Below are positions 1-8,005 of a stretch of DNA of 37,673 nt, piece after piece. Below the pieces are notes generated by a model. The model ran no database searches, had not been told where the DNA came from, and was given only the letters and a program-made list of their open reading frames with translations. Made by a program: the position numbers and the translations under genes. The DNA lies in the NCBI GenBank assembly GCA_025356295.1, contig JANXUJ010000157.1, positions 1-37,673 on the forward strand, given 5' to 3'. The DNA is from Cyanobacteriota bacterium. Its GTDB lineage: Bacteria > Cyanobacteriota > Cyanobacteriia > Pseudanabaenales > Pseudanabaenaceae. Numbering within the stretch: position 1 is the stretch's first letter; each line of letters starts with the position of its first letter.

Positions 1-201
1 GGTTATCAGTCAATCCAGTCTCTTCATGAAATTGAACTCCGATGCTTACAACCATTAATCCAAGTTGCCCAAATTTGGTCATGGTCAATTAGTGTAAAAT
101 CGGCGATCGTCCATAATCACAGCAAGCTCGATGATAGTTACTTTCACCAACGTTTTGAACATTTTAAAATGTTGCGATCGCCAGACTGGAAACCATTTTG
201 A
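1..201 (+). CDS. C-terminal 66 residues of an unidentified protein, 5' end outside window
   Basis: The frame is open from the first base to a TGA at 199-201 and contains a HIP1-type site near its end, as in the native genes here. The visible tail is rich in His, Trp and Leu (IELRCLQPLIQVAQIWSWS, then SPDWKPF). An ELR-x-L helix followed by a Trp-rich helix resembles the C-terminal helices of APH/SrkA-type phosphotransferases, but that is a weak impression. It runs towards the minus-strand cassette that begins 18 bases beyond its stop. No function is assigned. Confidence 0.5.
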   Translation, partial: GYQSIQSLHEIELRCLQPLIQVAQIWSWSISVKSAIVHNHSKLDDSYFHQRFEHFKMLRSPDWKPF

Positions 202-219
202 GAACCAAAGTAGTCTCGT

Positions 220-858
220 TTAATTTGAGTGACCTATCAGCGCCTTTAGTCCGTCACGAAAAGACTGGAAACTTTTTGAATTGTTTTGATCAGGGATCAT
301 GGGCAGAGAAATTTCTTTAGCCGATTTTACCTTCTCTAATCCTCCAAGATGATAGCCAGCTTGCCTCAAAACCCTTTCCAAAGCTTCGGCAGTACCACCT
401 AAAATCGCGTCAGGATCACGGTAGCTAGCTTTAGAACCAAGATTTTCAGAGACGTTCGGATAAGCAGCGCATATTGCTGGTATATCGCCAAAAAACCAAG
501 CCTCTAACTCTTCTATAGCTATACGGTTTAAAACTTGAAAGATTTCTCCTTGAGTGGCTGATGTTTTGGTCACAAAGCCTACATTTTTGGAGATTGCCTC
601 TAACTTGTTTTTTAAATCTCGACAATCTTCACAATCCCTATCAATCAAAACGACAATACGCCAATCTGAAGGAATCCAAGATTTATAGCCTTTTAGTCGA
701 TCTGGCAACTTTTTGAGAAGGTCAGGTTTACCTCTGTAAACCCGAATATCAAATGTTATCTGTTCACCTAAAATTTTGGGAAGTAAACTTTGCAGGGCGG
801 CTTGAGCAGACGCTTCTTCAATCAGAAATTCTATGTGCAAAATCAATCTCTCCTTCAT
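220..858 (-). CDS. DUF4276-family TOPRIM-like protein, partner of adjacent ATPase
   Basis: 212 residues. The start has an acidic motif (IEEAS, 13-17) after a beta strand. A second strand ends in an Asp cluster ([11 protein letters not shown], 69-79), and further on there is [11 protein letters not shown] (115-125). This E...DxD layout and the EE-EAWF-GD block are what I associate with DUF4276, whose fold is TOPRIM-like, so a metal-dependent nuclease is plausible. It is the second gene of a two-gene unit: its ATG overlaps the TGA of the ATPase gene by four bases (ATGA), indicating translational coupling. By analogy with OLD, Gabija and PARIS, where an ATPase works with a TOPRIM domain or partner, a defence role is inferred, not shown. 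No GCGATCGC octamer lies in the gene, unlike most neighbours. Confidence 0.75.
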   Translation of the reverse strand: MKERLILHIEFLIEEASAQAALQSLLPKILGEQITFDIRVYRGKPDLLKKLPDRLKGYKSWIPSDWRIVVLIDRDCEDCRDLKNKLEAISKNVGFVTKTSATQGEIFQVLNRIAIEELEAWFFGDIPAICAAYPNVSENLGSKASYRDPDAILGGTAEALERVLRQAGYHLGGLEKVKSAKEISLPMIPDQNNSKSFQSFRDGLKALIGHSN

Positions 859-2069
859 CTCTGCCTCGGCGCACCTGAATTAATCAGAGGATTGCCAACT
901 TCAAAATATTCCTCCATCCATAACTGTCCCAATTTTGCACCATGATCCATGAATTCTTTGACACCTTGCATATCTGCAGTCCTTTTTGCTTGTGTAAAGC
1001 CGTCTTCATTGCGGTATAAAACCCATAATTCCTCTGGCTTCAAGGCATCAACAAAGAATGGGGAATGGGTTGTTACCATTAGTTGACTGTAAGCTGAGGC
1101 AGCGCGACATTCTTCTGCAAGCTCTAGTAACAAGCTAGGATGAAGATGGTTTTCTGGTTCTTCAATACCAATTAATTGAGCTGGGTCAGGATCGTAGAGA
1201 ACTATAAGATATGCAAGCATTTTTAGTGTTCCGTCTGAGGCAAATTTAGAAAGAATTGGTTCTAAAAAAGGAGCATCTTTAATTTGTAGCAAAAGACGTC
1301 CATCTGGCATCATTTCAGCTTCAACTTTCTCTAAGCGAGGAATGCGGTTAGAGAGCTTAGTAAGAATATTATTAAGGCGATCAGGGTGCTGTTCTTTGAG
1401 GTATTGAATGACGTTGGGTAAATTGTCTCCCGTTAGCGAAAGTCTCTCTTGTGGACCTGCTTCGGGAACTCCTCTAGTATTGTCAGCAGAAATATATGAT
1501 AAATACCAGCCAGTAATAAAGCGACGTAATGCCGTGACACGAGGGTGTCTGGCAAACTGTCCAAGTGTATTAACTGCTATACGTTGTGGCGAATCTAGTT
1601 GTTCATAAATACGTTCGTCATTGCCATCGGGCATATCACCTGAGATAACTCGACCTTCTCCGTCTTTAAAATCTAAAAACTTAAAAGGTGTCCCACGCTG
1701 CCCTCTGTGCCACTGGAGCCATTCTTCAGCAATATATGGAGATTTGTTTTTTTCTGAAATTGCTAAATGATAGGTAATTAAAGGTGAATCTGTTTGTTCA
1801 CGATATTTGAGTTCGATTACTATCGGCTCTTCGCTACCTCTTGTTCTTAGTTCTTTAAAGCGTCCTCGTTTATCTATAGCTCTTCGTAAACCAGATTCAG
1901 AGAAACATTCTGCCAAAAAAGCGAATACATCAAAAATGGTTGATTTACCACTACCATTAGGACCTAAAAAAACGGTGAGCGGCGTAATCTTTTTGAGTTC
2001 AAGATCATGTAACGCCCGATAATTTTTGACTCTAAGATACTCAATACGAGGAACAGATTGTCTAGTCAT
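855..2069 (-). CDS. AAA-family (SMC/RecF/OLD-like) ATPase
   Basis: An ABC-type ATPase of about 404 residues from the chosen ATG; a GTG at 2084 would add five residues. In the longer numbering, Walker A is GPNGSGKS (41-48), a signature-like SDGTLKML lies at 283-290, Walker B is LIGIEEPE (304-311), and the switch histidine is in TTHSP (338-342). There is no long coiled coil, so it is the compact AAA_21/OLD-like class and not an SMC. It is encoded upstream of, and overlaps by four bases, a DUF4276 TOPRIM-like gene. The two therefore probably form one complex in which ATP hydrolysis gates the nuclease-like partner. Family assignment is firm; the anti-phage role is inference from similar ATPase/TOPRIM pairs. 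The start is uncertain because neither candidate has a clear ribosome site. Confidence 0.85.
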   Translation of the reverse strand: MTRQSVPRIEYLRVKNYRALHDLELKKITPLTVFLGPNGSGKSTIFDVFAFLAECFSESGLRRAIDKRGRFKELRTRGSEEPIVIELKYREQTDSPLITYHLAISEKNKSPYIAEEWLQWHRGQRGTPFKFLDFKDGEGRVISGDMPDGNDERIYEQLDSPQRIAVNTLGQFARHPRVTALRRFITGWYLSYISADNTRGVPEAGPQERLSLTGDNLPNVIQYLKEQHPDRLNNILTKLSNRIPRLEKVEAEMMPDGRLLLQIKDAPFLEPILSKFASDGTLKMLAYLIVLYDPDPAQLIGIEEPENHLHPSLLLELAEECRAASAYSQLMVTTHSPFFVDALKPEELWVLYRNEDGFTQAKRTADMQGVKEFMDHGAKLGQLWMEEYFEVGNPLINSGAPRQR

Positions 2070-2287
2070 GGCTTTATACTTCACATGATTTTTTAGCTTA
2101 ATCTAACGCAAATCTTATCTTAGTGTAAAAATTTTGGACAATAGATTATTGCGAATTGTGACCGTCTATCTAGTAATTGTCACTGTAAAGCAACTTTCTC
2201 AATCAAAATCTTGATCACAAAGCTAGGCAAAGCACTGTAAGATAGCAACTACACATCGGGACTTCGCACTCTGCTTGACTTTTTGCC

Positions 2288-3049
2288 ATGACGATCGCCA
2301 TGACATTCAATGACGACCTAACTATTTTAGATATCGCAGCAAATCCACTGAGTCCATTGGATTTGCCTCCTGAAGAGGAAAGCCCTCTTCCTGATCCTGA
2401 TGAGATGTTAACGCTCCTCAATTCAGCAATAATTTTAGAGAGAATGCAAGCTGCTAGAGCTTTTTGTGAATTAGAGGATGAGCGGGCTGTACCGCGTCTA
2501 ATCGAGTTGTTACAAGATGAATGCCCACTTGTGCGAGTCAGTGTCGCTTATGCACTCGGTCGGAATAAAAGCGATCGCGCGATCGCGCCCCTGATCGATC
2601 AGCTCAAGCAAGACTGGAATGGCTATGTTCGCAAAGGTATAGTCTGGGCTTTAGGAACCTGTCGCGCCACATTAGGCTTAGCCCCCCTTATTTCTGCTCT
2701 CAAATACGACATTACGGCGGTGCGGCTATGGGCTGCTAGTGCGCTAGGACAATTAGGAGATCAGCAAGCGATCGCTCCTCTAGTCGAAGCCTTAACCAAA
2801 GATTTAACTTCCGCCGTGCGCGGTAACTGTGCATGGTCACTCGGCAAACTAATCGTCCAGATGCATCGTGAATCTGATGACGACAACGAAATTTATCACG
2901 ATGCGGTTGATGCACTCATTTATGCGCTCGATGATGACGATCTCAGCGTCCAGACTGATGCTAGAAATGCATTGCGTAAGTTAGGCGATGCGCGTGGCTT
3001 AAAAGTTTTAGATCGGATTGAAATGGATCAGGGTTATTGCGAATTTTAA
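2288..3049 (+). CDS. HEAT-repeat (PBS-lyase type) protein
   Basis: 253 residues. An acidic, proline-rich leader of about 35 residues precedes at least five HEAT-like repeats. Each has the pattern AxPxLIxxLxD...VRxxxAxALGxLGD, for example RAVPRLIELLQDECPLVRVS and QAIAPLVEALTKD. This repeat type occurs in phycobilin lyases (CpcE/F, NblB) and in many cyanobacterial scaffold proteins. No phycobiliprotein genes are nearby, so a lyase role is not supported and a protein-interaction role is all that can be said. A second ATG four codons in (2300) is an alternative start. The gene faces away from the ATPase cassette across a 0.2 kb divergent gap. Confidence 0.85.
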   Translation: MTIAMTFNDDLTILDIAANPLSPLDLPPEEESPLPDPDEMLTLLNSAIILERMQAARAFCELEDERAVPRLIELLQDECPLVRVSVAYALGRNKSDRAIAPLIDQLKQDWNGYVRKGIVWALGTCRATLGLAPLISALKYDITAVRLWAASALGQLGDQQAIAPLVEALTKDLTSAVRGNCAWSLGKLIVQMHRESDDDNEIYHDAVDALIYALDDDDLSVQTDARNALRKLGDARGLKVLDRIEMDQGYCEF

Positions 3050-3090
3050 AACCCAAATTTGGGTAGGCAACGAAGTCCGCTCAAATAAAT

Positions 3091-3118
3091 TTGACAATAG
3101 CGCGATCGCTGCTAAAAT
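3091..3118 (+). promoter_or_regulatory. Probable sigma-70 type promoter of tRNA-Gly
   Basis: TTGACA at 3091-3096 and TAAAAT at 3113-3118 are separated by 16 bases, with transcription expected to start about 35 bases before the tRNA. A HIP1 octamer fills the spacer. Confidence 0.5.
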
Positions 3119-3161
3119 CTATAACTGCATGAAGAAAAATGCACTTGTAATAATCTAATTT

Positions 3162-3232
3162 GCGAATGTAGTTTAGTGGTAAAACCTCTGCCTTCCAAGC
3201 AGATGTTGCGAGTTCGATTCTCGCCATTCGCT
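3162..3232 (+). tRNA. tRNA-Gly (anticodon TCC)
   Basis: The acceptor arms GCGAATG (3162-3168) and CATTCGC (3225-3231) pair fully. The anticodon stem TCTGC/GCAGA encloses the loop CTTCCAA, giving anticodon TCC. The T arm GCGAG-TTCGATT-CTCGC is canonical. No CCA is encoded. It is followed immediately by a strong hairpin. Confidence 0.95.
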
Positions 3233-3238
3233 TTTCTC

Positions 3239-3276
3239 ACAAATGGGCTGTACTTCGTACAGCTCATTTGTCTTTT
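3239..3276 (+). terminator. Hairpin terminator after tRNA-Gly
   Basis: A 15-pair stem with one G-T wobble (3239-3253 with 3257-3271) and a TTC loop is followed by CTTTT. The stop codon of the convergent tcdA gene (3264-3266) lies inside the right arm, so the structure separates the two converging units. Confidence 0.8.
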
Positions 3277-3986
3277 ATAAGATCACGAATAACGACACTG
3301 GCTAGATTTAAGCCAAACAGAGCAGGCAAATAGGATATCGTGCCGTAATACGATCGCTTAAAATTATTGCCATCAGTCAATTGCAACGAATCACGGTTTA
3401 CTAACTCTTCAGAATAGACCGCAATAATCGGCGCATCAGTAAACCCTTTACGTCGTAAGCCCTTACGAACCTTATAAGCAAATCTGCAACAATCAGTTTC
3501 AAAAATTGGCGCAATCCTAATCTTTTGCGGATCGATTCGCCCACCCGCACCCATACTGCTTGCCACTTTCACCCCATTAGTAACAGCTGCAACGAGAAAA
3601 TAAAGCTTCGGTTGCAGACTATCAATGCAATCTAACACCCAATCAAACTTAGTCGTGACGAGTGCCATCATCAAGTCAGGCGTGAGAAATTCTTTGATAA
3701 CAGTTAATTTCAGATCAGGATTAATGTCATACATTCTCATTGCCATTACATCAGCTTTATACATATTGACAGTGCTATCGAGCGCCACAATCTGACGATT
3801 TTTATTAGATGGGTCAACGAGATCGCCATCCACAATCGTCATGTGACCAATCCCAGCGCGACATAAAAACTCAGCCGCAAAACTCCCTACGCCGCCCATA
3901 CCCGCAACCAAGACATTTGATTGCTTAAGCTGGTTGATGCTGTCTAAACCAATCAATAATTCTGTACGTTGTAACCAATCTGTCAT
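3264..3986 (-). CDS. tcdA: tRNA threonylcarbamoyladenosine dehydratase TcdA (ThiF/E1-like)
   Basis: 240 residues, the usual length of TcdA/CsdL. The ATP-binding E1 motif GMGGVGSFAAEFLCRAG begins near residue 29 and is followed by DGDLVDPSNKNRQ, both diagnostic of the ThiF fold, then CIDSLQPKL and SSMGAGGRIDP. TcdA uses ATP to cyclise t6A37 of ANN-decoding tRNAs to cyclic t6A. The YgdL/TcdA-type tail (KVRKGLRRKG, YSEE) separates it from MoeB and ThiF proper. It sits next to a tRNA gene, probably by chance. Its end is embedded in the tRNA-Gly terminator hairpin. Confidence 0.9.
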   Translation of the reverse strand: MTDWLQRTELLIGLDSINQLKQSNVLVAGMGGVGSFAAEFLCRAGIGHMTIVDGDLVDPSNKNRQIVALDSTVNMYKADVMAMRMYDINPDLKLTVIKEFLTPDLMMALVTTKFDWVLDCIDSLQPKLYFLVAAVTNGVKVASSMGAGGRIDPQKIRIAPIFETDCCRFAYKVRKGLRRKGFTDAPIIAVYSEELVNRDSLQLTDGNNFKRSYYGTISYLPALFGLNLASVVIRDLIKDK

Positions 3987-4001
3987 AGTCTCAATACCAC
4001 A

Positions 4002-4042
4002 AAAAACTAATTCGGCAAGCGCTGCTTGCCGAATTAGTTTTT
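4002..4042 (-). terminator. Bidirectional hairpin terminator downstream of response regulator gene
   Basis: A perfect stem (4002-4020 with 4024-4042, loop GCT) whose outer pairs are an A run and a T run, so it can terminate in either direction. It separates the response regulator gene from tcdA on the same strand. Confidence 0.85.
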
Positions 4043-4052
4043 ATTGCGTTCC

Positions 4053-4622
4053 TTATTTTAATTTTTTCTTGATAAAGTCCACAAGTTGTTGAAATTGTTT
4101 TTGCTGTGAAGCTAACTGCTGCTCTAATAATTTCTGCTTGGCTTCCAGCTCCTGCACCCATTTAACCAAACCGTCATCCGATCGTTCTTTAGTGGACGCA
4201 TCTAAAGCACCGACGGGCATAACTGAGACGGGTGGACGCTTTTGAACTATGACCATCGCTCTTTTGATTGCAGTAATTAGTTCTTTCTGCTCAAAAGGTT
4301 TCTCAATAAATACAAGATATTTATCTTCAAATGGCTCGGCGATCTTGCTAGTCACTTCTTCCTTGCGACCAGACATCAAAACCAATGGGATGCGACTCAG
4401 TTCTGGACTCTGTTGCAGAGCTTCATAAACCTCAAAACCACTCATCCGAGGCAATAAGAAATCTAGCATGATCATCCAGGGCTTTTCCTGATGGATCATC
4501 TCTAGCCCTTTGATACCATCGGCGGCTTCTATCACCTCAAAGTTGGCTGGCGGGAGCATATCGCGCACCATGTTACGGATTACGCGACTATCATCAATCA
4601 CTAATATTTTGTGAGCTGCCAC
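4053..4622 (-). CDS. Single-domain response regulator with C-terminal coiled coil
   Basis: 189 residues. The receiver domain covers residues 1-125 and has all key residues: the acidic pair D10/D11, phospho-acceptor D54 (MIMLDFLLPRMSG), S/T in LMSGR, and K108 in EKPF. A linker and a Gln/Lys-rich heptad-like tail (about 158-189, KLLEQQLASQQKQFQQL) suggest a coiled coil for dimerisation or partner binding. There is no DNA-binding or enzymatic output domain, so it probably acts by protein contact, as CheY/PilG-type regulators do in cyanobacteria. No histidine kinase is nearby. The divergent 0.28 kb gap to ftsE holds its promoter. Confidence 0.85.
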   Translation of the reverse strand: MAAHKILVIDDSRVIRNMVRDMLPPANFEVIEAADGIKGLEMIHQEKPWMIMLDFLLPRMSGFEVYEALQQSPELSRIPLVLMSGRKEEVTSKIAEPFEDKYLVFIEKPFEQKELITAIKRAMVIVQKRPPVSVMPVGALDASTKERSDDGLVKWVQELEAKQKLLEQQLASQQKQFQQLVDFIKKKLK

Positions 4623-4904
4623 TGCTGATAATCCCTCAGTTGATTTGATGAATAGAATATGAACTTGGTACTACATTATTCTCATTGACAGGATAGCTGA
4701 TTCTATGAAAATAATAATCGCAAGCTGTCCTTTTTTAGACAAAAGCAAGAGATGAATAAAAGCTTACTAGCTTTTTGACAAAAAATGGCAATCCAAAGCA
4801 ATGGTTAAGATGCGATCGCTTGACGAGATATGTATAATCTCAAGTAAAAAGATTGAAGATGGTGTATCTATGCTCAGCTTTTTCAGGATATAAAGCGACC
4901 GCTC

Positions 4905-5660
4905 ATGCTAAAACTGCCCACAAAACCAAACCCGTTATCGATTAACTCACTTAATTTAGACACAGCCAAGATTCCAGACAGCCCCAAGCCCAGCAGTCAA
5001 AAGCCATTGATCGTCAAACTAGACAATGTTCGCAAGACATATGCTAATGGTGCTGTGGGCTTGCGTGATGTGAATATCGAACTTCGTCAAGGAGATTTTA
5101 AATTTATCACAGGGCATTCAGGATCGGGAAAATCAACCCTACTAAAGTTGCTATATGGTGCTGAGCAAGCCACCGATGGTGAGGTGATCGTGAATGGGGT
5201 TAACCTCAATGGCTTAAAAGGCGATAACTTAGCCATGTTGCGGCGCAAGATTGGCATTGTCTTTCAAGATTACAAACTCGTACCACGCCGCACCGTTTCG
5301 GAAAATGTCGCCTTTGTACTAATAGCGCAAGGCTATACCTACAAAGAAATCCAGCGCCGCATCCAACCTGCACTCAAGATGGTGGGGTTACTGCATAAGG
5401 CAGATTGTTTCCCTGAACAGCTTTCTGGCGGAGAGCAGCAACGTACAAGTATCGCTAGAGCGATCGTAAATACACCGCCTTTGGTACTTGCCGATGAACC
5501 AACAGGCAACCTCGATGCAGACAATGCTTGGCAAGTAATCAAGATTTTGAAGAAGCTTAATTCTTTTGGGGTAACAGTGCTTTTGACAACTCATGATGAG
5601 CAGTTAGTCAGAGCCGCCAATCATCCTGTATTACATTTGCAAAATGGCTACATTGTGTGA
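4905..5660 (+). CDS. ftsE: Cell-division ABC transporter ATPase FtsE
   Basis: 251 residues. A Pro/Ser-rich extension of about 33 residues precedes the ABC domain. Walker A is GHSGSGKS, the Q-loop is VFQDYKL, the signature is LSGGEQQR, Walker B is LVLADEPTGNLD, and the switch is TTHDEQL. FtsEX couples ATP hydrolysis to peptidoglycan hydrolase activation at the septum. Identification is secured by the FtsX gene downstream and the FtsE-like YANGAVGLRDVNIEL segment. A good -10 (TATAAT, 4833-4838) lies about 70 bases upstream without a convincing -35. A long hairpin separates it from ftsX. The extended N terminus is a small oddity; I see no alternative start that removes it cleanly. Confidence 0.9.
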   Translation: MLKLPTKPNPLSINSLNLDTAKIPDSPKPSSQKPLIVKLDNVRKTYANGAVGLRDVNIELRQGDFKFITGHSGSGKSTLLKLLYGAEQATDGEVIVNGVNLNGLKGDNLAMLRRKIGIVFQDYKLVPRRTVSENVAFVLIAQGYTYKEIQRRIQPALKMVGLLHKADCFPEQLSGGEQQRTSIARAIVNTPPLVLADEPTGNLDADNAWQVIKILKKLNSFGVTVLLTTHDEQLVRAANHPVLHLQNGYIV

Positions 5661-5675
5661 CAAGTTCCTGTAGAA

Positions 5676-5718
5676 AATAATATAAAAAACTTTGCTTCGC
5701 AAAGTTTTTTATATTATT
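5676..5718 (+). terminator. Perfect hairpin between ftsE and ftsX (terminator or attenuator)
   Basis: Arms of 20 bases (5676-5695 and 5699-5718) pair perfectly around TTC, and the right arm is a T-rich run, so it has intrinsic terminator form. It lies 16 bases after the ftsE stop and 41 before the ftsX ATG. It would therefore reduce ftsX transcription unless read-through occurs. Confidence 0.75.
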
Positions 5719-5759
5719 TGGATTTTGATTAGAGCGTAAAGCGCTATAAATTTAAAGTT

Positions 5760-6677
5760 ATGGTACAAAATGTCGTTCGCTTCTTCACCAAAATTGATTA
5801 TCTGCTGCGCGAAACTTTTTTAGGATTGCGGCGCGGTGGTTGGATGAATTGGGCAGCAATTAGCACCGTGGCGGTGTTGCTGTTTTTGTTTGGGGCAAGT
5901 TTACAAATTTCTTGGCAACTAGAAAATGTGCTGGGGCAACTAGGCAGTCAACTTGAGATTTCGGTCTACCTTGATGAAAATATGGTCGGTGAGTCGATGC
6001 AGCCACGATTGCTATTGGTGGATGGAGTTGCCTCGGCGAGACTGATTCCCAAAGAAGATGCATGGCAAAATTTGATGAAAGATTTGGGTAAAAACGATCT
6101 CGGTCAAGCTACGCAGCAAATTGGCGGAAATCCTTTAGTTGACGAATTTAAAGTGAGAGCTATATCGAGCGATCGCGTGCCTGATATTGCCAAGCGCATT
6201 TCGGGCTTAAAAGGTATTAATGAGGTGTGGTATACCAATGAAGTGGTGGAGCGGATTGGGCAGTTACGCCGCGCTTTGAGTAATAGCAGTGTGGCGATCA
6301 TAGCGATTTTTACGGTGATTGCGATCGCGGTGATTACCACAACAATTCGGCTGATTGTATTAGCAAGGCGGCGCGAAATCGAGGTAATGCAATTGGTGGG
6401 AGCAACGGCTGCATGGATTTATTTCCCATTTGTCTTGCAAGGCATAGTGTTTGGGATCACGGGGGCGGCTACAGCTTATTTGATGCTGATGCTGAGTTTA
6501 AATCTTTTAGGTGGAGCAATAGTCAATCAACCAGAATTAATTAAATCGCTAACTTTAGGTTTGACGACTGATTTGCGATCGCATATCCTTTTACCTGCGA
6601 TATTAGTTGTTTTTGGGTCAGTAATTGGTGTACTGGGGAGCTTGCTCGCGGTAAGACGATTTTCTTTTAACTCATAA
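5760..6677 (+). CDS. ftsX: Cell-division ABC permease FtsX
   Basis: 305 residues with FtsX topology. The first membrane segment (about 28-50, after RRGGWMNWAAISTV) is followed by a periplasmic loop of about 120 residues (LEISVYLDEN...VDEFKVRAIS...GINEVWYTNEVVERI). Three further membrane segments cover about 176-198, 217-247 and 276-297, with RREIEVMQLVGAT between segments two and three as in the FtsX/MacB family. It would anchor FtsE and pass its ATPase signal to cell-wall hydrolases outside the membrane. Downstream, tRNA-Arg begins 27 bases after the stop. Confidence 0.92.
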   Translation: MVQNVVRFFTKIDYLLRETFLGLRRGGWMNWAAISTVAVLLFLFGASLQISWQLENVLGQLGSQLEISVYLDENMVGESMQPRLLLVDGVASARLIPKEDAWQNLMKDLGKNDLGQATQQIGGNPLVDEFKVRAISSDRVPDIAKRISGLKGINEVWYTNEVVERIGQLRRALSNSSVAIIAIFTVIAIAVITTTIRLIVLARRREIEVMQLVGATAAWIYFPFVLQGIVFGITGAATAYLMLMLSLNLLGGAIVNQPELIKSLTLGLTTDLRSHILLPAILVVFGSVIGVLGSLLAVRRFSFNS

Positions 6678-6703
6678 GGCTATGGTATAGTGGCATCTAG
6701 TAA

Positions 6704-6777
6704 GGGTATGTAGCTCAGTTGGATAGAGCATCAGGTTCCGGTCCTGAGGGTCGGGGGTTCGAGTCCCTCCATGCTCG
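6704..6777 (+). tRNA. tRNA-Arg (anticodon CCG)
   Basis: The acceptor GGGTATG pairs with CATGCTC (two G-T pairs). The anticodon stem TCAGG/CCTGA encloses TTCCGGT, giving anticodon CCG. The T arm is GGGGG-TTCGAGT-CCCTC, and the D arm carries GCTCAGTTGGATAGAGC. The discriminator is G6777 and CCA is not encoded. A -10-like TATAGT lies at 6686-6691. Confidence 0.94.
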
Positions 6778-6782
6778 TAACT

Positions 6783-6819
6783 CCAGTTTGATGTCGCGCG
6801 TCGCGCGACATCAAACTGG
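6783..6819. repeat. 18-base perfect inverted repeat after tRNA-Arg
   Basis: Bases 6783-6800 are the exact reverse complement of 6802-6819 around a single central T, giving a long GC-cored hairpin (TGTCGCGCG core). There is no T run after it, so it may act as a processing or rho-independent-like signal between the tRNA and the next gene. Confidence 0.7.
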
Positions 6820-6845
6820 AAGTAAACAATCTAAATTTTTGATCT

Positions 6846-7283
6846 ATGGAACGTGGATTGTTGTGGTTGCCCTTGCTGGTGATGTTCTTTTGGCTAGCAT
6901 GGGCGGGCTGGAATGAATACCAAAAAATTGAGTCTTACAAGCGTTGGGCTGAGAAATTTGAGCGCCATAAATATGATATTTATGCCGTCTTAGGTCAAAA
7001 AGGCGATCACCTGACATGGGGAAAGCCAACTCGCAAAGAGCCTCTAGATATTCAAACTGTAAATTTGCAAGACATTGCTCGTATCAGATTTCGGATTGAC
7101 AGTAAATTTTTTGATGAATTTGATCAAAAAGATGCAAAATTTCCATTAAATGGTAAGAAAATTTCACTAGAGTTATTGCTCAAAACTGGTGAAATGCCTA
7201 GTATTCGGTTTACAGATATCGATATTGCAGCGGGCTGGTATCGTTTTTTGAGAGATCGCTTAACAGCACAAATTGAAACTTAA
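6846..7283 (+). CDS. Membrane-anchored protein of unknown function
   Basis: 145 residues, not recognised. One hydrophobic segment near the start (about 4-22, LLWLPLLVMFFWLAWAGW) looks like an uncleaved N-terminal anchor. It is followed by a soluble domain of about 120 residues rich in alternating charged and hydrophobic strands (IRFRIDSKFF, ISLELLLKTGE, IRFTDIDIAAGWYRFL). The chosen ATG follows the tRNA-Arg hairpin by 26 bases. A minus-strand frame and a frame overlapping the tRNA occupy the same DNA but are less convincing. The compact C-terminal strand pattern could be a small beta domain, but no family is claimed. Confidence 0.75.
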   Translation: MERGLLWLPLLVMFFWLAWAGWNEYQKIESYKRWAEKFERHKYDIYAVLGQKGDHLTWGKPTRKEPLDIQTVNLQDIARIRFRIDSKFFDEFDQKDAKFPLNGKKISLELLLKTGEMPSIRFTDIDIAAGWYRFLRDRLTAQIET

Positions 7284-7462
7284 AGCTAAAAATAGCTTGC
7301 AAAGTACGCTGCTTTAAGTTTTATGAAGCAAAACTCAAAACCAAATTAACGATTTAAGGGCGCTCCAAGTATATTTACGCAGCATAAATCATTTCTTAAC
7401 CTCTCTATAAACGTAACTTTAACTTCATCTCTTAGGCTTAAACCAAGTTGTGAGGGTTTACT

Positions 7463-8005
7463 TTGGAAGTTTTTTTAGAAGTTACTTTAGAGTTTATTAA
7501 AGCCATTACAGCAGTAGCGCTATTACTTCTGCTAGGCGACTTCTTTTCAACATTTTTCTATCATGTTCCCGAACATGTATTTGGTAAGTTTCATACCATT
7601 GTGCATCATGGCAAAAACCGCAGCTTTTTTCACTATGCGGTTTTGACTAAAAATCCCCTCGTCATGCTAGATGGTATTTTAGGCGCAATTCCTTACTTTA
7701 TATTCACCCCTTGGTTATGGCAGTTATCGGCTGTGGGGACTATTATTGGACTTTTATTGGGTGAGTTTCATGTAGTCTGGCGACATGTTTCGATCCTTAA
7801 ATGGAAAACTCCAGAGCTAGTTAAATCTTTTTGCAATTTATTTTTTATTACCACTCCCGAAAGACATTGGCTACATCATCAAAACGCCTTTGCTGCTTAC
7901 GGCGATATTTTTTCATTTTATGATTATCCTGCTCAAAAATGGTTAACTTTTTTACGTTTTGTCCGCCGCAAATTTAGGGCAACTTCAACTGCTGGGCTGG
8001 TGTAA
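7463..8005 (+). CDS. Fatty-acid hydroxylase/sterol desaturase-like membrane protein
   Basis: 180 residues starting at a TTG with GAGGG about eight bases upstream; no ATG is available. Histidine clusters HVPEH, HTIVHH, HVVWRH and RHWLHHQN are spaced as in the di-iron fatty-acid hydroxylase superfamily, with hydrophobic segments near 12-33 and 66-100. The family hydroxylates or desaturates lipids or carotenoids in the membrane; the substrate here is unknown. It is shorter than most sterol desaturases (about 250 residues), lacking part of the N-terminal membrane region. Its last 32 bases overlap, tail to tail, the end of fetB on the other strand. Confidence 0.75.
   Translation: MEVFLEVTLEFIKAITAVALLLLLGDFFSTFFYHVPEHVFGKFHTIVHHGKNRSFFHYAVLTKNPLVMLDGILGAIPYFIFTPWLWQLSAVGTIIGLLLGEFHVVWRHVSILKWKTPELVKSFCNLFFITTPERHWLHHQNAFAAYGDIFSFYDYPAQKWLTFLRFVRRKFRATSTAGLV

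Noticed and set aside
3051..3064. ACCCAAATTTGGGT palindrome after the HEAT gene as a terminator
   Set aside because: Only seven pairs with no loop and no T run; too weak.
6719..6916. 65-codon frame running through tRNA-Arg
   Set aside because: It begins inside the tRNA and overlaps the membrane protein gene in another frame.
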